64,000 nt of DNA, from the NCBI GenBank assembly GCA_902790675.1, contig CADASU010000001.1, positions 124,001-188,000 of the forward strand. The letters run 5' to 3'. Of the stretch, positions 56,653-64,000 are shown piece by piece. The position numbers and the translations under genes were made by a program. The notes below the pieces were generated by a model. That model saw nothing but the letters and a program-made list of their open reading frames with translations, was not told the origin of the DNA and did no database searches. The DNA comes from Oscillospiraceae bacterium (lineage in GTDB: Bacteria > Bacillota > Clostridia > Oscillospirales > Ruminococcaceae). Position 1 is the stretch's first letter, and the number at the start of each line of letters is the position of its first letter.

Positions 56653-58296
56653 TTATATCTTCTTAATCACAAATTTAAATAATATAAAAATGAAAATTAT
56701 CGATATCAAATTTACTACATATGAAATATGCTGAAGTTTAGTCCCTGAATATTTGACACATATTTCTCCCTTATCGTTTTCTTTATTTATCACCTTACAT
56801 ATATTATTGGTTGATTTTACAACATCTAAGTTTTTAACAGTTCCATCCGACGTTGAAATAGTAGCCGAATAGCCCTTATAAAACAACAACGGCACATCAA
56901 AATAATTTCCTTCGCTTTCAGAATTGTCATCATATTTAAAATAAATAGTATTACCCGTCCTTTTAATTAAATCTATAGATTTACCATCGCTGGTATAAAC
57001 TTGATTTGGATTGTTAAATTTAGACCTATCTGTATTTATAGGCAGCCATTCACTGCCTCCACCTATAGAATTTGCTTGATTACACACATTTTCAGGCAAT
57101 CCTATCGGTTGAGCCATTGTAGTCAAAACATTTACAGCAAATATATTGGTTAAAACAAATACAAATATTAAAAATGTTTGACGTTGCTTTGTTTTTTTTA
57201 AAGCAAAATGGATACATCCTGCAATCCCTATAGATAAGAAAACAGAAGCCATCGTGTATAATCTCCACGGAAACTGTATTTTAGTCATTATTGTGTAATT
57301 TAATAATTCCCACGGAAATAAATTGGTTGATAAAAGAGATAAAATTAAACCAATAAAAATAAATTTACAACTTAGTTTTGATTTTAAATTTTTATTAACA
57401 AAACATATACTGCAAATAGAAAGCAATAACAAAGGCAGTCCTAAACCCGGTCTACCAAGACAAAACAAATCCTGTGCTTTTAAAGCATTCTCCTGCAAAT
57501 TCGCCATTGCATCACTTACATTAAATTTTTCGGAACTAAATTGTTCTAACATCGGCAACCAATAGCTTATAGATAATAATAAAACAACAATGGCTGATAT
57601 AAGCAGCTTTATTGCAACTCTTAGTCCATGATACTTTAATTCGCCTTTTAATAAGAAAACTGTTTTAAATTTAATAACTAGAATAAAAACAAATATTAAT
57701 CCCATCAAAAATAGTGAAATGGTATGGCTATATAACAATCCTAAAAATCCTAAGATTAAAATCCAAGGCTTGGAAAATCTATCGTAAATAATATTATACA
57801 ATGCAGCCACAATTATAGGACAAAAAACAGAAGCTATTGTTTCCCCAACAGCACATCTTAAATACATATTATGTATAGTTGCTTGTGAAGTTATAAATAA
57901 AGTTGATGCAATAATCGCCGCATATCTGCTTTTAAAAATGTATTTTGTAGAAAAATAAGATGAAACTATTATTGCAAAAATAACAACAATTAAAAAAACT
58001 TTATACGATACAGATAAACTCAATCCCAAACAACATAATATAGCTGGAAAATAAAGAAATAAATTAGGATAAAACAATCCACTTCCATATCCATATCCCC
58101 ATAAAGAAGTTGCATGTATTTTAGCTGGAAAAATCCCATAAGATAAACAATCGGAAATATTTTGTATTCTAGATAAATGATACTCCCAATCATCCCCACA
58201 AATAAATCCTTTTTGCAACAATGGAACTACCATTATAAATGCCAAAACTACAAAATAACATATCAAAAAAACCCTTGACTTTTTTATTTTTTTCAT
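56653..58296 (-). CDS. Polytopic membrane protein, GT-C glycosyltransferase-like
   Basis: A 547-residue protein with about 12 hydrophobic helices and a C-terminal extracellular domain of roughly 150 residues followed by a final helix. The first extracellular loop has GDDWEYHLSRI, a paired-acid motif like that of GT-C enzymes using lipid-linked sugars. It resembles YfhO/6-pyruvoyl-tetrahydropterin synthase-related membrane proteins. The sugar donor and acceptor are unknown. AGGGGAAAAGT precedes the ATG. It follows an unrecognised 5'-truncated frame by 12 bases. Confidence 0.75.
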   Translation of the reverse strand: MKKIKKSRVFLICYFVVLAFIMVVPLLQKGFICGDDWEYHLSRIQNISDCLSYGIFPAKIHATSLWGYGYGSGLFYPNLFLYFPAILCCLGLSLSVSYKVFLIVVIFAIIVSSYFSTKYIFKSRYAAIIASTLFITSQATIHNMYLRCAVGETIASVFCPIIVAALYNIIYDRFSKPWILILGFLGLLYSHTISLFLMGLIFVFILVIKFKTVFLLKGELKYHGLRVAIKLLISAIVVLLLSISYWLPMLEQFSSEKFNVSDAMANLQENALKAQDLFCLGRPGLGLPLLLLSICSICFVNKNLKSKLSCKFIFIGLILSLLSTNLFPWELLNYTIMTKIQFPWRLYTMASVFLSIGIAGCIHFALKKTKQRQTFLIFVFVLTNIFAVNVLTTMAQPIGLPENVCNQANSIGGGSEWLPINTDRSKFNNPNQVYTSDGKSIDLIKRTGNTIYFKYDDNSESEGNYFDVPLLFYKGYSATISTSDGTVKNLDVVKSTNNICKVINKENDKGEICVKYSGTKLQHISYVVNLISIIFIFILFKFVIKKI

Positions 58297-58308
58297 ACTT
58301 TTCCCCTA

Positions 58309-58773
58309 TCAAAAAATATTTTCAGAGCAAACTGTAAGTTTTTCTCTATTTAGGACCTCAAATTGTGAGGTTGGAATATCTTTAGAATAACCGTCTCCTC
58401 CCATATTATCATATTCGTTATCAATTAAATCATATCCTAACGCTCTTGCCAAAAAAGAAAAGTTCATAGTATCTACTCCTAAATTCAACAAACCAACATC
58501 TAAGCGATATTTTCCTAACAAGCACCAATCATGCATAAATCTTAGATAATTTTCTGTATGAGAATATTTATAAAAATCATGAATTTTTTCCAATTCACTA
58601 CTAGTTATTATTTTTAAACTATCTGGAGAGAAATCAGTAAAACAAAACTGAGTTACAGATTCTATTAACTTCTTAGAAATATCATCTCGAGCATAACTTT
58701 TAGCATGATCGAGATATTTTGTACAAAATATGCCATTGCATTCACAAGGATAATAATAATCACCATATTTAAA
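58309..58773 (-). pseudogene. 5'-truncated ORF of unknown family fused to broken trmL
   Basis: An open frame of 154 residues with no start codon until TTG 58593. It opens right after TAG at 58774-58776, inside the trmL ORF but in another frame, and reads KYGDYYYPCECNGIFCTKYL onward, then a soluble globular-looking sequence (LRFMHDWCLLGKYRLDVG) to VCSENIF. The composition is protein-like, with mixed charged and aromatic residues, unlike a shadow frame. It looks like the C-terminal half of a gene whose 5' part was lost at the junction. Family not recognised. Confidence 0.6.
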
Positions 58774-59204
58774 CTACGAATTCCTTTCCCCATGGGAAAC
58801 CTAACACAATTTTTAGGATTATCTTTCAAAAGTTCCTCTGGCAGTCCCGCGTCCTCACGGCCAAACACTAAATACGCTCCATCAGAATATTCAACATCCG
58901 AATAAACATTCTGTGCCTTTGTTGTAAAAAAATGCATATTTTCCACAACATTTAATTTCAAAAACTCTTCCAAACTCTCATACATAGTTATATCTAAATA
59001 CTTCCAATAATCGAGTCCGGCTCTTTTTAATTTACGGTCGTCAATTTTAAAACCAAAAGGTTTAACCAAATGCAATCTACACCCCGTCGCGGCACAAGTT
59101 CTTACTATATTTCCAGTGTTTTGCGGTATTTGAGGTTCAATTAACACAATGTTTAAAGTAGCCGTTTTAAATACCTCTTCATTAAAATAAAAATTATATA
59201 ACAT
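58665..59204 (-). pseudogene. trmL: TrmL tRNA methyltransferase with replaced C-terminus
   Basis: The family part (from NIVLIEPQIPQNTGNIVRTC to RFPMGKGIRSLN) matches the SPOUT enzyme that 2'-O-methylates the wobble base of tRNA-Leu, including FGREDAGLPEEL. After RSLN, where LSNSVAIVLYEA should complete the trefoil knot and SAM site, the chain instead reads MVIIIILVNAMAYF and ends in unrelated sequence. The switch occurs at about 58767-58775, where a second open frame begins. The N-terminus also has 17 extra residues before the usual MNIVL, and the ATG lacks a ribosome binding site. It is probably inactive; a sequencing error alone would not restore the missing helix. Confidence 0.65.
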
Positions 59205-59265
59205 AAAGAATAAATAACTATCTTAACAATAAGCATGTTCTTATTCTTCTTCAAAAAGCCAAATA

Positions 59266-60078
59266 TTAAAGGGCATGTCCACCAGACACTTTTATTACTT
59301 GTCCCGTAAGCATTTTTGCTTGCTCGCTTGCTAAAAACAAAATAGTTTCAGCAATATCTTCCGGTTTAATCAATTCGCCCATTGGAATTAGCGGAACAAC
59401 CGTTTTTTCCAAATCATCATCGATCCACCCTGTTTGGGTTGGTCCAGGTGCAACACAATTCACAGTAATTCCATATTTCCCCACCTCAAGAGCAATGCTA
59501 CGAGTAAGTGCTTCTAAGGTTGCTTTAGAAGCTCCATAAGTTATTTGACCTGCAAAAATTTGTGATGCATCGGTAGAAATATTAATAACCCTACCGTATT
59601 TTCCACGATTCTTAACAAATTCTCTTATCATCAAAATGCTTCCCCGAACATTAACTGCAAATGTATCGTCAATCACATTCTGAGTTATTTTTTCTATAGT
59701 ATCAATACCATCCATGTCTCCAGATGCAGCATTATTAACTAAAATATCAACTCTACCATATTGTTTCATAACTGTTGAATAAATTTCTTTTACATCATCC
59801 CCATTAGAAATATCACTCTCTAAAACAATATAATCAGCATTCATTTCCTTAAGCTTTCTTTCCACAACATCTGCATTGCCTGCATTCGCTTTATAATATC
59901 TATCTGCTCCATTTTTATCAGTTTTGTTCTCATCAAACTGTCTAGGCACTTTTTTATATGCTAAAACCACCTTCGCTCCCTCACGAGCAAATGCAAAAGC
60001 TGTCGTTGCTCCAATACCCTGGGGATTATTTGCTCCCGTAATTATAGCTACTCTACCACTTAATCCATAGCTAACCAT
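59266..60078 (-). CDS. SDR-family oxidoreductase (FabG-like)
   Basis: Classical short-chain dehydrogenase/reductase of 270 residues. Cofactor loop TGANNPQGIGATTAF, NNAASG, catalytic Ser in ISTDAS and YGASK (Tyr/Lys), and a C-terminal LTGQVIKVSGGHAL. It has an insert before the second strand (KKVPRQFDENKTDKNG) not found in FabG itself, so it may act on another substrate such as a sugar or secondary alcohol. AGGAGGGGTAGTAA precedes the ATG. Confidence 0.87.
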   Translation of the reverse strand: MVSYGLSGRVAIITGANNPQGIGATTAFAFAREGAKVVLAYKKVPRQFDENKTDKNGADRYYKANAGNADVVERKLKEMNADYIVLESDISNGDDVKEIYSTVMKQYGRVDILVNNAASGDMDGIDTIEKITQNVIDDTFAVNVRGSILMIREFVKNRGKYGRVINISTDASQIFAGQITYGASKATLEALTRSIALEVGKYGITVNCVAPGPTQTGWIDDDLEKTVVPLIPMGELIKPEDIAETILFLASEQAKMLTGQVIKVSGGHAL

Positions 60079-60249
60079 TTACTACCCCTCCTATAAAATG
60101 CAAAAACTTCATGGTAAAACTGCATTTTTACACAATAAAATGCTAAATTCAATAAAATTTTCTATAGCATAAACATTTCAATAACACGTTTACGGCTAAA
60201 ATAGAAAAAATCTGAACTTAGCACATATTTAATATAAAATCCAAAAATT

Positions 60250-60687
60250 TTAATCATGTATATGACAAGATTCAGCTGGCGGAATCTTTCCTAAAATTGG
60301 CTCAGGATCAATCCCATTACGCTTATAATAATCAGATAGCGCCGCTTTTATTGCTTGTTCTGCCAAAACCGAACAATGAACTTTTACTTTAGGCAAACCT
60401 TCCAGTGCTTCGACAACAGCTTTATTAGTTAATTTAGCTGCTTCCTCAATATGCTTCCCTTTTATCATTTCTGTTGCAATAGAGCTAGTTGCAATTGCAG
60501 ATCCACATCCAAATGTTTTAAATTTGACGTCTTTTATTATATCATCCTCAATTTTAAGATACATTTTCATAATATCTCCGCATTTTGCGTTACCAACTTC
60601 TCCAACACCATCTGCATCTTCAATTTCTCCAACATTTCTCGGATTCATAAAATGGTCCATAACTTTTTCCGAATACTCCATTGCCAT
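60250..60687 (-). CDS. iscU: Iron-sulfur cluster scaffold protein IscU/NifU-like
   Basis: Scaffold on which Fe-S clusters are built. The three ligand Cys are in NAKCGD (C36), FGCGSAIA (C61) and VHCSVLAE (C105), as in IscU; an extra Cys and His lie in the tail ESCHIHD. The start chosen is ATG 60687 (MAMEYSEK), 10 bases after GAGGAG; the frame opens 27 bases earlier. It lies 30 bases after nifS. No IscR, HscA or ferredoxin gene is nearby. Confidence 0.92.
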   Translation of the reverse strand: MAMEYSEKVMDHFMNPRNVGEIEDADGVGEVGNAKCGDIMKMYLKIEDDIIKDVKFKTFGCGSAIATSSIATEMIKGKHIEEAAKLTNKAVVEALEGLPKVKVHCSVLAEQAIKAALSDYYKRNGIDPEPILGKIPPAESCHIHD

Positions 60688-60717
60688 TATTTTCACGCTC
60701 CTCATAATCCACAATTT

Positions 60718-61887
60718 TTATTCATTCCAAATAGGCGACATTTCTCTCAGTCTAGAAATAACTTTTGGAATGGTTTCTATTATATAATCAATTTCTTCCT
60801 CTGTATTTTCATCACACAAACTAATTCTCAAAGAACCATGCGCTATTTCATGAGGCAAACCTATTGCCAACAAAACATGTGAAGGATCTAGAGAACCCGA
60901 AGTACACGCCGAGCCACTGGAAGCACATATTCCATATCCATCTAACAAAAGCAAAATAGATTCTCCTTCAACCCCTTCAAAAGAAAAATTAACACTGCCA
61001 GCCAATCTATGTTTAAGCGAGCCATTAACTCTAACTTTAGGCACTTTGCTTAAAACACCATCAGTTAATTTATTCCTAAAATATTCTAGTCTCTTATTTC
61101 TATCATAAATATCTTTTGAAGCATCTTCTAACGCTTGACCGAGCCCAACAATATAAGCAACATTTTCTGTTCCACCCCTAAGACCTCTTTCTTGGGCACC
61201 TCCGTCAAGCAAATTAGGCAAACGAACTCCTTTTTTCACATAAAGTAGCCCCACTCCTTTTGGAGCACATATTTTGTGTCCCGAAAGCGAAAGCATATCT
61301 ATATTTTGCTCATGAACATCAATTTCAACATGTCCAACTGCTTGAACAGCATCAGTATGGAAAAGAACATTTTTTTTCTTACAAATAGCGCCAATTTCAC
61401 TAATAGGCAATATTGTTCCAATTTCATTATTTGCATACATTATTGTTACAAGCGCTGTTTTATCTGTTATTGCTTCTTCAACTTGCTCCGGCGTAATCAT
61501 TCCTTCGCTATCCACAGGTAAATATGTTACTTCAAAGCCAGCCTCTTCCAAGCTTTGGCATGCATGTAAAACAGCATGATGCTCAAAATTTGTTGTTATT
61601 ATATGGTTCTTCCCTTTTTTCATGGCCAAACGTGCGCCGCTTTTAATTGCCCAATTGTCTGATTCTGTTCCACAAGATGTAAAAAAGATTTCTTCAGGCA
61701 AAGCCCCTATAGCATCAGCCGCTTTTTTTCTAGCAGTTTCCACAGCTAATTTTGCATCATGCGCAATTGAATATATGCTGCTAGGATTACCAAATTTTTC
61801 TTTAAAATATGGCAACATTGCATTAAAACAAGAGTCAGACACTTTAGTTGTCGCCGAATTATCTACATAGACAAAAGGTTTTTTCAT
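60718..61887 (-). CDS. nifS: Cysteine desulfurase NifS/IscS
   Basis: PLP enzyme that takes sulfur from cysteine for Fe-S clusters. The PLP Lys is K205 in [10 protein letters not shown], and the sulfur-carrying Cys is in the loop [12 protein letters not shown] (C328). N-terminal VYVDNSATT is typical. The 389 residues are full length. Followed by iscU, its usual partner. TTTGGAGATG precedes the ATG. Confidence 0.95.
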   Translation of the reverse strand: MKKPFVYVDNSATTKVSDSCFNAMLPYFKEKFGNPSSIYSIAHDAKLAVETARKKAADAIGALPEEIFFTSCGTESDNWAIKSGARLAMKKGKNHIITTNFEHHAVLHACQSLEEAGFEVTYLPVDSEGMITPEQVEEAITDKTALVTIMYANNEIGTILPISEIGAICKKKNVLFHTDAVQAVGHVEIDVHEQNIDMLSLSGHKICAPKGVGLLYVKKGVRLPNLLDGGAQERGLRGGTENVAYIVGLGQALEDASKDIYDRNKRLEYFRNKLTDGVLSKVPKVRVNGSLKHRLAGSVNFSFEGVEGESILLLLDGYGICASSGSACTSGSLDPSHVLLAIGLPHEIAHGSLRISLCDENTEEEIDYIIETIPKVISRLREMSPIWNE

Positions 61888-61939
61888 CTAAAAATTCATC
61901 TCCAAAATCAATATTATCAAAAATATAATTATAACTAGA

Positions 61940-61968
61940 ATTATATATTAATTTACCATATTTTTCAA
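61940..61968 (-). promoter_or_regulatory. nifS-iscU promoter
   Basis: TTGAAA (61968-61963), 17-base spacer, TATAAT (61945-61940) on the minus strand, about 53 bases before the nifS start. The remaining gap to rnhA is AT-rich and shows nothing. Confidence 0.6.
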
Positions 61969-62100
61969 GCACAGCAATTAAATCAAATAAACACACTAAA
62001 AAATTATAAAATGTATAAAATTATCAATTAAGCATATATAACTATTTTTAGTCTAACATAATTAATTATACACGCCATATATTGCAAAGCATATAAAATA

Positions 62101-62538
62101 TTATAAAAATTTCTTAGACTCACAAACAGCTAGTTGATCACATCTCTCATTTTCCGGATGTCCCGAATGACCTTTAATCCATTCAAATTCAACCTGATGC
62201 TTATCTAACAAGTCCAATAACTGCTTCCATAAATCAGCATTTAAAGCTTTATCCTTCTTATTTCTCATCCATCCATTAGCTTTCCACTTCTTTGCCCATC
62301 CCTGAACCACTGCGTCAATAACATATTTAGAATCACTGTGTATAAAAACCTTACATGGTTCATTTAGCGCGTTAAGAGCAGATATAATGGCTAATAATTC
62401 CATTCTATTATTAGTAGTTTGCCTTTCTCCGCCGCTCATTTCACGTTCATATTTTCCATATCTTAATATTGCACCCCATCCGCCTGGCCCTGGATTTCCG
62501 CTGCAAGCTCCGTCACTATATATATCTACAGTTTTCAT
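62101..62538 (-). CDS. rnhA: Ribonuclease HI
   Basis: Cuts RNA in RNA-DNA hybrids. Catalytic acids are D9 ([16 protein letters not shown]), E47 (NNRMELLA), D69 (HSDSKYVID) and D134 (CDQLA), with the basic handle region [11 protein letters not shown]. There are 145 residues. AAAGGAGAT precedes the ATG at 62538; a longer frame of 10 codons was not used. Confidence 0.95.
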   Translation of the reverse strand: MKTVDIYSDGACSGNPGPGGWGAILRYGKYEREMSGGERQTTNNRMELLAIISALNALNEPCKVFIHSDSKYVIDAVVQGWAKKWKANGWMRNKKDKALNADLWKQLLDLLDKHQVEFEWIKGHSGHPENERCDQLAVCESKKFL

Positions 62539-62590
62539 AATAAATCTCCTTTTTATTTTAACCAACACAGCCGTTTAAATTATAAGATTT

Positions 62591-62619
62591 AGCATACCAG
62601 ATTTATAAAAAACTTTCAA
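62591..62619 (-). promoter_or_regulatory. rnhA promoter
   Basis: TTGAAA (62619-62614), 17-base spacer, TATGCT (62596-62591) on the minus strand, 52 bases before the rnhA start. Confidence 0.5.
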
Positions 62620-62645
62620 CAGCATATTTGGCGTATTTGCTATAA

Positions 62646-62680
62646 CAAAAAAGTAGCCAATCCAAAGATCGACTACTAAA
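62646..62680 (-). terminator. Terminator after the NlpC/P60 gene
   Basis: On the minus strand AGTAGTCGATC...GGATTGGCTACT forms a stem of about 11 bp with mismatches, followed by TTTTTT. Confidence 0.7.
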
Positions 62681-62705
62681 TAAAACAATATGTATATGTA
62701 TTCAA

Positions 62706-63506
62706 TTAATAGAACCTACCATAGCCTTTAATTTTCTGGCTAACACTTTCCCATAATCCGTGTTCAGCAATTGGACTACCTGGGGTATTAGCACCAACAG
62801 CTCTTCCTCCACCAACATATACCTCAACATGGTTTACTTTTCCTCCAGTTGCCCAGAACACTAAATCACCAGGTTGAGGATTTGAAACATGTGTACAAGA
62901 ACTATATAACATTGCAGCACTGTGATCAACACCAATACCAGCTGCTCTATATGCATATTGAGCTAAGCCTGAACAATCAAGCGATATTCCGCCTCTATTT
63001 GCCCCATAAGCAATTCCTATACATGAACGAGCTGCGTTCACTATAGCTTGTCCAATAGAAGAATTGCCTGATGCAGGCGGCGGACCACCAGCTGAATTGT
63101 TAGAACTTTTTGCTCTTTTATTTTCTCTACCCTTTTTAGGGTCTTGCGCTCTTCTGTTTTCTTCAGCCTTCCTATTTGCTTCAGCCTTCCTATTTGCTTC
63201 AGCTTTTCTAGCTTCCTCAGCAGCTTTAGCTTGTCTAGCCTCTTCAGCCTTCCTAGCCTCTTCAGCAACCCTTTCAGCCTCAGCTTTTCTAGCTTTTTCA
63301 GCCTCTTCAGCCTCACGCTTTTTCTGAATAGCTATGCCAACTTCACGTTTCACCTTATACACAACAGTTGAAACCTGATCAACATTAGAAACAGGAACCT
63401 CAACGTCATCAGCCGCCGAAACATCAACACTAAGTCCGACAAAACAACTAGTAGCTATAGCTGCAGATATTATTCCTGTTAAAACTTTTCCATTAAACTT
63501 CTTCAA
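62706..63506 (-). CDS. Secreted NlpC/P60 peptidoglycan endopeptidase
   Basis: Cell-wall hydrolase of 266 residues. A signal peptide (about 1-31, ending VSAAD) is followed by a charged helical stretch rich in Ala, Glu, Lys and Arg (about 60-135) with AEANRKAEANRK-type repeats, then a Pro/Ser linker and the C-terminal NlpC/P60 domain with catalytic Cys in DCSGLAQYA (C178), His in VNHVEVYVG, and a third polar residue downstream. The helical stretch may be a surface or divisome anchor, as in CwlO-like enzymes. The start is TTG with GGAGG 10-12 bases upstream. It ends at a terminator. Confidence 0.9.
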   Translation of the reverse strand: MKKFNGKVLTGIISAAIATSCFVGLSVDVSAADDVEVPVSNVDQVSTVVYKVKREVGIAIQKKREAEEAEKARKAEAERVAEEARKAEEARQAKAAEEARKAEANRKAEANRKAEENRRAQDPKKGRENKRAKSSNNSAGGPPPASGNSSIGQAIVNAARSCIGIAYGANRGGISLDCSGLAQYAYRAAGIGVDHSAAMLYSSCTHVSNPQPGDLVFWATGGKVNHVEVYVGGGRAVGANTPGSPIAEHGLWESVSQKIKGYGRFY

Positions 63507-63588
63507 TCAACAACACACCTCCGCAATTATACATTGAAGTCAATGCAACAAATTTAATGTAAATATTACAACCCTGTAATACAACAAT

Positions 63589-63631
63589 ATTATAACAAAT
63601 TATTTACAATAAATTGTGAACATTTTGTAAA
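63589..63631 (-). promoter_or_regulatory. NlpC/P60 promoter with WalR-like direct repeat
   Basis: TATAAT (63594-63589) on the minus strand has no clear -35 box. A direct repeat TGTGAA-N5-TGTAAA (63615-63631, + strand orientation) covers the -35 region and is one base from the WalR consensus TGTWAH-N5-TGTWAH. The whole 63507-63886 gap is AT-rich; besides this and the terminator below, a dyad ATTACA-ACCC-TGTAAT lies at about 63566-63581. Confidence 0.35.
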
Positions 63632-63756
63632 CATTTTGCACGCTATTTTTGCCTTAAATATCGTGTTCTACTATTTATTAATTGTAATTGTTTTTTTATT
63701 TAACAACAAATTATTACTTTTTTTTACAATTTTCTTCCTACAAATATATAACAAAA

Positions 63757-63800
63757 TATAAAAACATCTCTAATTTAAACAAAAATTAGAAATGTTTAAA
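63757..63800 (-). terminator. Terminator after the right-edge gene
   Basis: On the minus strand AAACATTTCTAATT and AATTAGAGATGTTT pair with one mismatch around a 10-base loop, followed by TTATATTTTG. Confidence 0.6.
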
Positions 63801-63886
63801 AATTTAATATATACAAAAATTACAATTATTTTACAAACTTTAAAAATATTACAAATCTGTTCCTATCCACCAACTACAATTATATA

Positions 63887-64000
63887 TTAATTCATCGGTC
63901 TATATCTGCTGCGAATAGTTTCTTCTTTAACAACCTCTCCATTTTTTCTAATAATCTTCTTTGCCACAGCAACACACCCATCTTTTCCACCTCTTGTTGA
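63887..64000 (-). CDS. C-terminal end of a VanW/G5-like extracellular protein, cut by window edge
   Basis: Only the last 37 residues are present: STRGGKDGCVAVAKKIIRKN and then GEVVKEETIRSRYRPMN. The pattern of Gly-x-Lys followed by V-x-V-x-K-x-I/V-x-K-N/D-G-E-x-V and a final S-x-Y-x-P resembles the end of VanW-type proteins and G5 domains. The assignment rests on this short piece. Confidence 0.4.
   Translation of the reverse strand, partial: STRGGKDGCVAVAKKIIRKNGEVVKEETIRSRYRPMN

Noticed and set aside
58309..58593. 94-residue ORF as a complete gene
   Set aside because: Its only start is an internal TTG without a ribosome binding site, and the protein-like frame runs on upstream into trmL, so it is described as a truncated remnant.
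63141..63327. Repeats in the NlpC/P60 gene as a mobile or CRISPR-like array
   Set aside because: They are in-frame codon repeats for Ala/Glu/Lys/Arg helix, with no spacers.

Overview
The window is AT-rich DNA from a low-GC Gram-positive bacterium, most likely one of the Clostridia (Oscillospirales/Ruminococcus-like). The grounds are the rpoB-rpoC-rpsL-rpsG-fusA-tuf order, strong GGAGG ribosome binding sites, frequent TTG/GTG starts, DUF1540 and DUF5685 proteins, a pyruvate phosphate dikinase and Firmicute-type lipoproteins and transporters. The species cannot be named from the sequence. No tRNA, rRNA, CRISPR array, insertion sequence or prophage was seen. Both edges cut genes: asnB on the left and a VanW/G5-like C-terminus on the right.

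Layout. 1-7 kb: asnB (partial), divergent from recJ, a Rel-type (p)ppGpp synthetase/hydrolase and a metallo-beta-lactamase-fold hydrolase, followed by two tiny genes (DUF1540 and a small membrane-anchored protein). 7-11.5 kb: the complete polyamine importer potABCD. 11.5-15.5 kb: sbcC/sbcD. 15.6-27.8 kb: the core transcription/translation block, all on the minus strand, with separate promoters before rpoB and rpsL. 28-31 kb: a TrkH/KtrB potassium channel subunit and a sodium symporter. 31.2-33.7 kb: a poly-Ser lipoprotein divergent from a LytTR regulator, a nitroreductase and a flavin reductase. 33.7-39 kb: a two-component system and a four-gene cluster of poorly known genes (lipoprotein, membrane protein, J-like protein without HPD, DUF5685). 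39.2-42.4 kb: ppdK and a flavodoxin. 42.5-44.7 kb: an amino-acid ABC importer with a fused binding protein/permease. 44.9-47.7 kb: a folate operon (folE, HD protein, folP, folB-folK fusion). 47.8-53.4 kb: an AEC transporter, an unrecognised Rossmann protein and a Ca2+ P-type ATPase. 53.6-56.6 kb: a TrpXYZ-type ABC importer behind a complex leader. 56.6-64 kb: a GT-C-like membrane protein, a broken trmL, an SDR, iscU/nifS, rnhA and an NlpC/P60 hydrolase.

The most interesting item is the leader of the TrpXYZ-type transporter (56287-56607). It has a perfect consensus promoter, a 17-codon leader peptide with three Tyr codons, two tandem terminator-like hairpins whose facing arms can pair with each other, and a second short ORF just before the binding-protein gene. 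This has the logic of translation-coupled attenuation, which is rare in Firmicutes, where T-boxes usually do this job. Other points of note are a trmL whose 3' end has been replaced by an unrelated 5'-truncated frame, an HD-domain protein in the folate operon that may fill the missing pyrophosphatase step, a J-domain protein lacking HPD, and a LytTR regulator whose receiver lacks the phospho-acceptor Asp.
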